Assembly (NCBI GenBank): GCA_947624755.1
Contig: CANQLQ010000028.1
Span: 1 to 12,441 of the forward strand
From: an uncultured Clostridia bacterium
Lineage (GTDB): Bacteria; Bacillota; Clostridia; Oscillospirales; Acutalibacteraceae
DNA: 12,441 bases
Direction: 5' to 3'
The notes beneath the pieces were generated by a model that had not been told where the DNA came from, searched no databases, and worked only from the letters and a program-made list of their open reading frames with translations. Made by a program: the position numbers and the translations under genes. Shown here piece by piece: positions 6,011-11,644 of this stretch; positions within the stretch are counted from its first letter, which is position 1; every line of letters begins with the position of its first letter.

Positions 6011-6029
6011 GTAAAGTTATAACCTTTAC
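6011..6029 (+). terminator. Likely terminator of the phosphatase gene
   Basis: GTAAAG-TTATAAC-CTTTAC forms a 6-bp stem, followed by ATATTTTTATTTG. It lies 25 nt after the stop codon. It is the second member of the GTAAAG hairpin set. Confidence 0.55.
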
Positions 6030-6363
6030 ATATTTTTATTTGCAATTTTTCCACACATTTTCAACATAACTAAAATTAATATCAAAATCTTAAAGTTTTT
6101 AACACTTTCCACTAACTTTTTATAATAATAATAGTAAAAAAGCGGATTAAAAACTTAAAAAATATGGAAAAACATCTATGTAAAGTAATATCGCTTTACA
6201 TAGATGTCCTCTTATATAATAATCTTTCAGTTATTCAAAACATAATTTAATATACAGAAACCATATAAAATATTAGTCCGGCATACACTATACACATTTC
6301 GCGGCGAACAGATTAACAGACATTACCTGCTCACCCGCGTAATTCCTGTAAGCGATGCCTACG
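6030..6363. other. Convergent intergenic spacer
   Basis: This AT-rich gap between the rightward phosphatase and leftward dut holds no gene. Apart from the leftward terminator (6172-6207) and the dispersed repeat at 6334-6364, I see only homopolymer-rich sequence. TTTCGCGGCG at 6298-6307 also occurs at 5100-5109 beside the repeat cluster there, so it may belong to the same repeat family. Confidence 0.6.
6172..6207 (-). terminator. Likely terminator of the nrdG-dut transcript
   Basis: ACATCTATGTAAAG and CTTTACATAGATGT pair perfectly over 14 bp with an 8-nt loop. Read leftward, the hairpin is followed by TTTTTCCATATTTTTT, a good terminator tail for transcription coming from dut about 160 bases away. 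Read rightward, the tail is poor. Confidence 0.7.
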
Positions 6364-6364
6364 C
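6334..6364 (+). repeat. CCGCGTAATTCCTG dispersed repeat unit abutting dut
   Basis: CCCGCGTAATTCCTG followed by TAAGCGATGCCTACGC matches the units at 5138-5194. Its stem GTAAGC/GCCTAC has one mismatch. The unit runs into the dut stop codon, so the repeat has landed at or replaced the very end of that gene. Confidence 0.6.
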
Positions 6365-6813
6365 TATGCCTTGACTCCGGTTGAGCCGAAACCGCCGTCT
6401 CCTCTTACTGTATCGGAAAGTTCATCTGACAGAATAAAGTTGCAGGCAAGATATGGCATTACAACCATCTGAGCAACTCGGTCGCCGTCCTCAATCGTCT
6501 GAACAGAATCCGAATGATTATGTAGTGCAACCATAAGCTCACCACGATAATCCGAATCAATTACCCCAACCTTGTTTGCCGGCGCAAGACCTCTCTTTGT
6601 TGCCAATCCCGACCTTGCGTAAACGAAGCCTGCATATCCTTCGGGAATCTCAAAAGAAAGCCCTGTGTGTACAATTTTTGTTTCACCCGGTCTTATTTCA
6701 AGCGGTTCATCTATGCAGGCATATATATCCGCCCCAGCCGAAAACTCTGTTCCATAGGTGGGAATGACGGCATTTTCATTAAGCTTTTTTATTTTCATAT
6801 CAAACTTATTCAT
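6364..6813 (-). CDS. dut: dUTP diphosphatase (dUTPase)
   Basis: This enzyme hydrolyses dUTP to dUMP and pyrophosphate, keeping uracil out of DNA and supplying dUMP for thymidylate synthesis. The 149-residue product fits the trimeric beta-barrel family. All five motifs are visible: SAGADI (25-30), ARSGLA (66-71), GVIDSDYRGE (83-92, with D86 as the expected catalytic aspartate), DRVAQMVV (111-118) and the glycine-rich C-terminal RGDGGFGSTG (137-146). I chose the ATG at 6813 because GAGGA lies 8 nt upstream. The TTG just before it would be a weaker start. The first codons overlap the end of nrdG by 8 nt, which points to one transcript and translational coupling. Its place beside the anaerobic reductase suits shared control of dNTP supply. 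Confidence 0.96.
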   Translation of the reverse strand: MNKFDMKIKKLNENAVIPTYGTEFSAGADIYACIDEPLEIRPGETKIVHTGLSFEIPEGYAGFVYARSGLATKRGLAPANKVGVIDSDYRGELMVALHNHSDSVQTIEDGDRVAQMVVMPYLACNFILSDELSDTVRGDGGFGSTGVKA

Positions 6814-7342
6814 CAATTCTGTCCTCGCTCCATCTAATTATTTTACCCTCTTTGAGTGAATTTTGCACATCAATTATTCTCTGATTTGACGAGCCTTTGA
6901 ATCTTAAAGTGAGATCCTTTTTTTCTTCAACAAATTTTCCATCTACAAGAAAATCTATGCAGTCAAGCATACGCTTCGTAATTGAAAAATCACACAGCCT
7001 GCCTGAAAGAAGGTCTTTGTCAAAAGTATAGCCGCTATAGCACCAAACCGTCTTGTTCGGATAATTTCTTTTGACTTCCTCAAGAACTTCGCAAAGCACC
7101 TTCTGATTAACCGGCTCAAACGGTTCACCGCCAAGGAGCGAAAATCCTTCAATATAATCCGCCTCAAGCGCCTTTATTATGGTGGCCATTGTTTCTTCCG
7201 TAAACGGTTGTCCGTAGTTAAAATCCCATGCCTCTTCGTTGAAACAGTTCTTGCAGTGATGTGTGCAGCCGCTTACAAAAAGCGACACACGCACACCCGG
7301 ACCGTTTGCAACGTCAAACGGCTTTATGGCAGCATAATTCAT
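6806..7342 (-). CDS. nrdG: Anaerobic ribonucleotide reductase activating protein
   Basis: This radical SAM enzyme forms the glycyl radical on NrdD. The 178-residue product carries CTHHCKNC, the CX3CX2C motif whose cysteines C26, C30 and C33 bind the [4Fe-4S] cluster. It also has GGEP at 71-74, the SAM-contacting motif of the superfamily, and VSLFVSGC in the usual strand before the cluster. Length and motifs fit NrdG rather than the larger pyruvate formate-lyase activase. I chose the ATG at 7342: AAAGGAG lies 8 nt upstream and the protein then starts MNYAAIKPFD. An ATG 18 nt further upstream would place that ribosome binding site inside the gene. nrdD lies upstream on the same strand, and dut overlaps the 3' end. 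Confidence 0.95.
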   Translation of the reverse strand: MNYAAIKPFDVANGPGVRVSLFVSGCTHHCKNCFNEEAWDFNYGQPFTEETMATIIKALEADYIEGFSLLGGEPFEPVNQKVLCEVLEEVKRNYPNKTVWCYSGYTFDKDLLSGRLCDFSITKRMLDCIDFLVDGKFVEEKKDLTLRFKGSSNQRIIDVQNSLKEGKIIRWSEDRIDE

Positions 7343-7627
7343 TGCTGTCTCTCCTTTCATATGTAATACTAATCCTAAATAAAATCGGTATTTCGGGCAG
7401 CTTAAAATAAAAGCATTACTTTCTCAACGTGCGATAATAATACTCACGGTTCAGTACATTCTTTTAAATTGTGATTAGTATAAAAGCTCTGTCTAAGTAA
7501 GGGCGACCCCATGTGGTCGCCCCAAAAAAGCAATTTCAATTTTACCGGGTGACCACAAGAGGTCGCCCCTACGCGATTTATGAAAAATTTTATTTGCGAC
7601 AGCTTCGTACACAATATATCCTTTTAA
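7343..7627. other. nrdD-nrdG intergenic spacer
   Basis: This 285-base gap lies within what is usually a tightly linked gene pair. It holds two GGGCGACC-type hairpins (7501-7575) and otherwise AT-rich sequence. I found no convincing promoter for nrdG. It may be expressed by read-through from nrdD, with the hairpins setting mRNA stability or the ratio of the two products. Confidence 0.5.
7501..7575. repeat. Pair of GGGCGACC hairpin repeats between nrdD and nrdG
   Basis: Hairpin A is GGGCGACC-CCATGT-GGTCGCCC (7501-7522, perfect 8 bp). Hairpin B is GGGTGACC-ACAAGA-GGTCGCCC (7547-7568, one mismatch), followed by CTACGCG as in the copy at 4972-5000. The 24-base link is AT-rich. Since A read on the minus strand resembles the 4950-5000 region, the two hairpins look like an inverted pair of one unit. 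Neither is followed by a T-tract in the direction of nrdD transcription. Confidence 0.7.
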
Positions 7628-9754
7628 TTAAAGGTGAAGTACCCTTGATTTGATTTCTTTAGTCTTGCCGACATTCCAGAAGTTTTCACCAAGATAACCG
7701 CAGGTTCTTCTCGTAACATTCATCTTTCTCTGGTCTTTGTTGTGGCAATTCGGGCATTCCCATTCAAGGTCGTCATTGATGATAATTTCACCGTCAAAAC
7801 CGCAAACATGGCAATAGTCACTCTTTGTATTAAATTCAGCATACTGAATATTGTCATAAATAAACTTAACAACAGATTCAAGTGCTTTAAGATTATTACG
7901 CATATTCGGAATTTCAACATAGGAGATAGCTCCGCCCGAAGAAATCTTTTGGAACTGACTTTCAAACGCGAACTTTGAAAATGCGTCAATATTCTCTCTT
8001 ACATCGACGTGATAAGAGTTAGTGTAATAACCCTTGTCGGTTACGTCTTTTATTGTTCCAAAGCGTTCCTTATCAATTCTTGCAAAACGATAGCAAAGTG
8101 ATTCAGCCGGTGTTCCGTAAAGAGCGAAACCAAGACCCGTTTCCTTCTTCCACTGCATACAATGATCTCTTAATGTATTCATTACTTTAAGTGCAAAATC
8201 GGTTGCGGTTGGATCGGTATGGCTTACGCCTTTCATAAGCTTTGTACATTCATAAAGACCGATATAACCAAGAGAAATTGTTGAATATCCGTTATAAAGA
8301 TAGCGGTCGATTTTTTCGCCTTTGTCAAGTCTTGCAATTGCTCCGTACTGCCAGTGAACCGGGCTTGTGTCTGAAACGATACCTTTGAGCGCATTATGGC
8401 GGCACATAAGAGCTTCAAAACAAAGCTGAAGTCTTTCTTCCAAAAGTGACCAGAACTTGTCTTCGTCGCCTTTTGCAATGATTGCAATTTGCGGAAGATT
8501 TAAGCTGACAACGCCCTGGTTGAAACGGCCTTCAAATTTATAGTTGCCGTTTTCATCTTTCCAAGGTGCAAGGAATGAACGACAGCCCATCGGTGAGAAA
8601 ACATTACCCTCATAGTTTTCACGCATTTTCTTTGCTGAAATATAGTCGGGATAAAGTCTTTTTGCCGAGCATTTAACTGCAAGCTTTGTGATATAGTCGT
8701 ATTTTCCGCCTTTAAGGCAGTTGTGTTCGTCAAGAACATAGACAAGCTTCGGGAAGGCCGGAGTTACATATACGCCCTTTTCGTTCTTGATTCCCTGATA
8801 ACGCTGACGAAGAATTTCTTCAATAATCATTGCGTTTTCTTCAATATATTCATCGTCTTCACGAAGATAGAGGAAGATAGTTACGAACGGTGACTGACCG
8901 TTTGTTGTCATAAGGGTATTTATCTGATACTGAATTGTCTGAACACCCGAGCGAAGTTCATCTTTAAGACGTTCATCAACAACCTTATCAATCTGTTCTT
9001 CCGAGAGTTCAGAGCCGAGACTTTCGGTAAGACGTTCTTTAAATTTTGCCTTGCTCTTTCTGAGATATTTTCCGAGATGGCTGACATCTACCGACTGTCC
9101 GCCGTATTGGCTGCAAGCAACGGAAGCAATAATTTGAGTCATGATGTTGCAGGCAACCTGGAAGCTTTTCGGGCTTTCAATAAGCTTTCCGTTCATAACT
9201 GTACCGTTGTCGAGCATATCGCCGATATTAATAAGGCAGCAGTTGAAAATGGGCTGAAGGAAGTAATCGGCATCATGGAAATGAATTGCACCTTCGTCGT
9301 GAGCCTTAGAGATATGCTCCGGCAGAAGGACTCTTCTTGTAAGGTCTTTTGAAACCTCGCCGGCAATAAGGTCACGCTGAGTTGCCGCCATAACAGCGTC
9401 CTTGTTGCTGTTTTCCTCCATAACGTCCTTGTTGCTGTTTTTGATAAGTGACAAAATTGAATCGTCGGTTGTGTTTGCTTTTCTTACAAGAGCGCGGTTG
9501 TAACGATAGAGAATGTATTTCTTGGCAAGCTCATACTTACCGGTTTCCATAAGCTTCTGTTCAACCATATCTTGGATATCTTCAACAAGAAGTCTTTTCC
9601 TTTTTTTATCGCTTACATAATCCGCGATTGCTTCAATCTGGTTGGCGGTAATTCTGTCATGTTCTTCAACGGCGTCATTTGCTTTCTGTATTGCAACAAT
9701 AATTTTTGTGCGGTCAAAGTCAACCGTTGTGCCATCTCTTTTGATAACCTGCAT
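7628..9754 (-). CDS. nrdD: Anaerobic (class III) ribonucleoside-triphosphate reductase
   Basis: NrdD reduces ribonucleoside triphosphates to deoxyribonucleotides under anoxic conditions using a protein glycyl radical. The 708-residue product is full length. An ATP-cone regulatory domain fills about residues 1-92 and starts VIKRDGTTVDFDRTKI. The ten-stranded barrel contains FNCC (C172/C173) and SPMGCRS (C391, the expected thiyl radical cysteine). Near the C-terminus, CHVC (648-651) and CPNC (667-670) form the zinc site. RRTCGYLG carries the radical glycine G686. A short in-frame duplication gives NSNKD at 106-110 and 115-119 (18 identical bases, 27-bp period). AAAGGAGT lies about 8 nt before the ATG. 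Two NrdR-type promoter modules precede the gene. The protein implies an anaerobic or facultative organism. Confidence 0.97.
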   Translation of the reverse strand: MQVIKRDGTTVDFDRTKIIVAIQKANDAVEEHDRITANQIEAIADYVSDKKRKRLLVEDIQDMVEQKLMETGKYELAKKYILYRYNRALVRKANTTDDSILSLIKNSNKDVMEENSNKDAVMAATQRDLIAGEVSKDLTRRVLLPEHISKAHDEGAIHFHDADYFLQPIFNCCLINIGDMLDNGTVMNGKLIESPKSFQVACNIMTQIIASVACSQYGGQSVDVSHLGKYLRKSKAKFKERLTESLGSELSEEQIDKVVDERLKDELRSGVQTIQYQINTLMTTNGQSPFVTIFLYLREDDEYIEENAMIIEEILRQRYQGIKNEKGVYVTPAFPKLVYVLDEHNCLKGGKYDYITKLAVKCSAKRLYPDYISAKKMRENYEGNVFSPMGCRSFLAPWKDENGNYKFEGRFNQGVVSLNLPQIAIIAKGDEDKFWSLLEERLQLCFEALMCRHNALKGIVSDTSPVHWQYGAIARLDKGEKIDRYLYNGYSTISLGYIGLYECTKLMKGVSHTDPTATDFALKVMNTLRDHCMQWKKETGLGFALYGTPAESLCYRFARIDKERFGTIKDVTDKGYYTNSYHVDVRENIDAFSKFAFESQFQKISSGGAISYVEIPNMRNNLKALESVVKFIYDNIQYAEFNTKSDYCHVCGFDGEIIINDDLEWECPNCHNKDQRKMNVTRRTCGYLGENFWNVGKTKEIKSRVLHL

Positions 9755-9811
9755 TGCCTAACACTCCTTTTTATTCATGTAAAAAATTTATTAACTGTTA
9801 GTGTATTTTTA

Positions 9812-9840
9812 ATTTTATATCATATTTTGTGGTTTGTCAA
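9812..9840 (-). promoter_or_regulatory. Proximal nrdD promoter
   Basis: Read leftward, TTGACA (9840-9835), a 17-nt spacer and TAAAAT (9817-9812) form a near-consensus sigma-A promoter, giving a leader of about 50 nt before nrdD. It sits between and within the two NrdR-like boxes at 9817-9832 and 9849-9864. Confidence 0.7.
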
Positions 9841-9864
9841 TAGTTTTACCACAAGATTTTGTGT
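9817..9864 (-). promoter_or_regulatory. Proximal pair of NrdR-box-like sites
   Basis: On the minus strand ACACAAAATCTTGTGG (9864-9849) is a 16-bp near-palindrome (6 of 8 pairs). CCACAAAATATGATAT (9832-9817) shares its left half but has a poor right half. They lie 16 bp apart, so 32 bp start to start. NrdR, the ATP/dATP-sensing repressor of ribonucleotide reductase genes, binds paired 16-bp boxes (approximately acaCwAtATaTwGtgt) about three helical turns apart. One box is upstream of the -35 and the other fills the spacer, a repressing layout. Naming NrdR rests on motif, spacing and the downstream gene. Confidence 0.65.
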
Positions 9865-9955
9865 TTCGACAAAATAGCTAAAATATTGCAACAGCTTTTG
9901 TCGGTTTTTATTGCAAGTGTAATAAATAAATCGGTCAAAACTCGGAACATCTATA

Positions 9956-9984
9956 ATGTTACACCTTATTTTGTGCTTAGTCAA
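9956..9984 (-). promoter_or_regulatory. Distal nrdD promoter
   Basis: Read leftward, TTGACT (9984-9979), a 17-nt spacer and TAACAT (9961-9956) form a weaker promoter about 145 bases upstream of the proximal one. It has the same relation to a pair of NrdR-like boxes. Its leader would run through the proximal promoter and boxes. Confidence 0.5.
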
Positions 9985-10007
9985 GTATAAGTCACTATAT
10001 TTTGTGA
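9961..10007 (-). promoter_or_regulatory. Distal pair of NrdR-box-like sites
   Basis: TCACAAAATATAGTGA (10007-9992) is the best NrdR-box match in the window, with an exact ATATAGTG half. GCACAAAATAAGGTGT (9976-9961) is a weaker partner 15 bp away, so 31 bp start to start. The pair brackets the distal promoter in the same way as the proximal pair. Confidence 0.65.
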
Positions 10008-10163
10008 TTTTGGCCGATTGCATAAAAAAAATACCTTAATTTTGTTAAATATTTAAGGAAAATTTTTCCGATAAAAAAATTGCTAAAATGTTCAGCGCTT
10101 TTAATTAATAATACTCATCATTTAAAAATAGAAGTCGGGCGGTAAGTTTTTTTGTGTCAGTCA

Positions 10164-10285
10164 GGGAGGTCTGTATCTGGCAGTTGAAATTTGAATTTTT
10201 TACAATCGCTAAGAGGATACTGACGAAGCATGGCTCGAAAAAGACCGGAGCAAATGTTTGATTTTAAGCGGTGATTAATATAATA
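10164..10285 (+). mobile_element. Probable decayed MITE relative downstream of tuf
   Basis: Pieces of the 436-606 element recur in the same order and orientation: GAATTTTT, then GGATACTGACGA (GGAATACTGACGT in the intact copy), then AAAAAGACCGGAGCAAATG (AAAATACCGGTGCAAGATG), then GTGATTAAT near the end. Spacing differs and no clear terminal repeats or TTAA pair remain. It could instead belong to a sister family sharing the core. Confidence 0.4.
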
Positions 10286-10289
10286 CAAA

Positions 10290-10317
10290 AAAGAGGCTCC
10301 CATACGGAAACCTCTTT
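10290..10317 (-). terminator. Intrinsic terminator of tuf
   Basis: Read leftward, AAAGAGGTTTCC and GGGAGCCTCTTT pair over 12 bp (two G-U pairs) with loop GTAT, followed by TTTTGTATT. It begins about 18 nt after the tuf stop codon and is the strongest terminator in the window, as expected at the end of a highly expressed operon. Confidence 0.85.
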
Positions 10318-10334
10318 AAAGTATTAATTATAAA

Positions 10335-11534
10335 TTATTCGTTGATAGCTGTAACAACGCCTGAACCAACTGTACGACCGCCTTCACGGATAGCGAAACG
10401 AAGACCTTCTTCGATAGCGATTTCTGTGATGAGTTCAACGTCCATAACAACGTTATCACCCGGCATACACATTTCTACACCTTCAGGAAGAGAAATAACG
10501 CCTGTAACGTCTGTTGTACGGAAATAGAACTGAGGACGATAGTTGTTGAAGAACGGTGTGTGACGGCCGCCTTCATCTTTTGTAAGAACGTAAACCTGAC
10601 CACGGAACTTTGTGTGCGGGTGAATTGAACCCGGTTTTGCAAGAACCTGACCACGTTCAACTTCTGTTCTCTGGATACCACGAAGAAGACAACCAATGTT
10701 ATCACCGGCTTCTGCATAGTCAAGGATCTTTCTGAACATTTCGATACCTGTGCAGACTGTCTTTCTCTTTTCATCTGTAAGACCAACGATTTCGATTTCT
10801 TCGCCTGTCTTGAGCTGACCACGTTCAACTCTGCCTGTAGCAACAGTACCACGACCTGTGATAGTGAATACGTCTTCTACCGGCATAAGGAAAGGAAGGT
10901 CTGCTTTACGGTCAGGAGTCGGAATGTAATCGTCAACTGCATTCATGAGTTCCCAGATAGGAGCAAGCTCAGGAGCGTTGATGTCGTTGCCGTTGTATTC
11001 AAGAGCCTGAAGAGCTGAACCCTTGATGATCGGGCAGTCTTCGTCAAATTCATATTCAGCGAGAGTTTCGCGAATTTCCATTTCAACGAGTTCAAGAAGT
11101 TCATCGTCGTCAACCTGGTCAACTTTGTTCATGAATACGATGATTGCAGGAACGCCAACCTGACGGGCAAGAAGAAGGTGTTCTTTTGTCTGAGCCATAG
11201 GACCGTCTGTTGCAGCAATAACGATGATTGCGCCGTCCATCTGAGCAGCGCCTGTAATCATGTTCTTGATGTAGTCAGCGTGACCCGGGCAGTCAACGTG
11301 AGCATAGTGACGCTTGTCTGTTTCATACTCAACGTGAGCTGTGTTGATTGTAATACCACGTTCTCTTTCTTCGGGAGCCTTATCGATCATGTCATATGCT
11401 TCGAATTTAGCGTAACCCTTCATAGCGAGAGTCTTTGTGATGGCAGCTGTAAGAGTTGTCTTACCATGGTCAACGTGACCGATTGTGCCGATGTTAACGT
11501 GTGGTTTGGTTCTTTCAAATTTTTGTTTTGCCAT
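10335..11534 (-). CDS. tuf: Elongation factor Tu
   Basis: EF-Tu carries aminoacyl-tRNA to the ribosome as a GTP complex. The 399-residue product is full length. The GTPase domain (about 1-200) shows G1 GHVDHGKT (19-26), the switch I segment RGITI (59-63), G3 DCPGH (81-85), G4 NKVD (136-139) and G5 SAL (173-175). Two beta-barrel domains follow, with GRGTVATGRVERG opening domain 2 and a C-terminus of GSGVVTAINE. GGAGGA lies 7 nt before the ATG. fusA is 110 nt upstream on the same strand, the usual str operon order, and a strong terminator follows. Codon use is visibly restricted and more GC-rich than in neighbouring genes, as expected for a highly expressed gene. A second tuf elsewhere in the genome cannot be excluded. 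Confidence 0.98.
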   Translation of the reverse strand: MAKQKFERTKPHVNIGTIGHVDHGKTTLTAAITKTLAMKGYAKFEAYDMIDKAPEERERGITINTAHVEYETDKRHYAHVDCPGHADYIKNMITGAAQMDGAIIVIAATDGPMAQTKEHLLLARQVGVPAIIVFMNKVDQVDDDELLELVEMEIRETLAEYEFDEDCPIIKGSALQALEYNGNDINAPELAPIWELMNAVDDYIPTPDRKADLPFLMPVEDVFTITGRGTVATGRVERGQLKTGEEIEIVGLTDEKRKTVCTGIEMFRKILDYAEAGDNIGCLLRGIQRTEVERGQVLAKPGSIHPHTKFRGQVYVLTKDEGGRHTPFFNNYRPQFYFRTTDVTGVISLPEGVEMCMPGDNVVMDVELITEIAIEEGLRFAIREGGRTVGSGVVTAINE

Positions 11535-11644
11535 TGGAATCTCCTCCTATACATTAGCATTAATTACTTATTTGATAGAGTAACTTATCAAGTTATATTC
11601 TAACATCAAACAGTTACAATTGCAATAGTTTTAACAAGAAAAAA
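11535..11644 (-). promoter_or_regulatory. fusA-tuf intergenic leader with possible tuf promoter
   Basis: Read leftward, TTGTAA, a 16-nt spacer and TATAAC (about 11611-11584) could form a promoter giving tuf extra expression. A TTGATA-N8-TATCAA dyad follows, then the strong TAGGAGGAGA ribosome binding site. There is no terminator between fusA and tuf, so read-through from fusA is also expected. Confidence 0.4.

Larger units (their letters stand above)
9755..10334. other. Intergenic region between tuf and nrdD
   Basis: About 580 bases hold no gene. From nrdD outward they contain the two NrdR-type promoter modules (9812-10007) and then AT-rich dyads. CCTTAA/TTAAGG brackets 10034-10058 and GGAAAA-T-TTTTCC lies at 10057-10069. 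A decayed MITE-like stretch (10164-10285) and the tuf terminator (10290-10317) follow. I saw no tRNA or other structured RNA. Confidence 0.6.

Noticed and set aside
7609..7624. ACACAATATATCCTTT just after nrdD, resembling half of an NrdR box
   Set aside because: Only the left half matches, no second box lies at 31-32 bp, and no promoter is visible. Chance is likely in AT-rich DNA.
9397..9441. 18-base direct repeat with 27-bp period inside nrdD
   Set aside because: It encodes NSNKD twice in a linker region in frame, does not disturb the protein, and similar asparagine-rich linkers are normal in NrdD. Not worth a separate finding.
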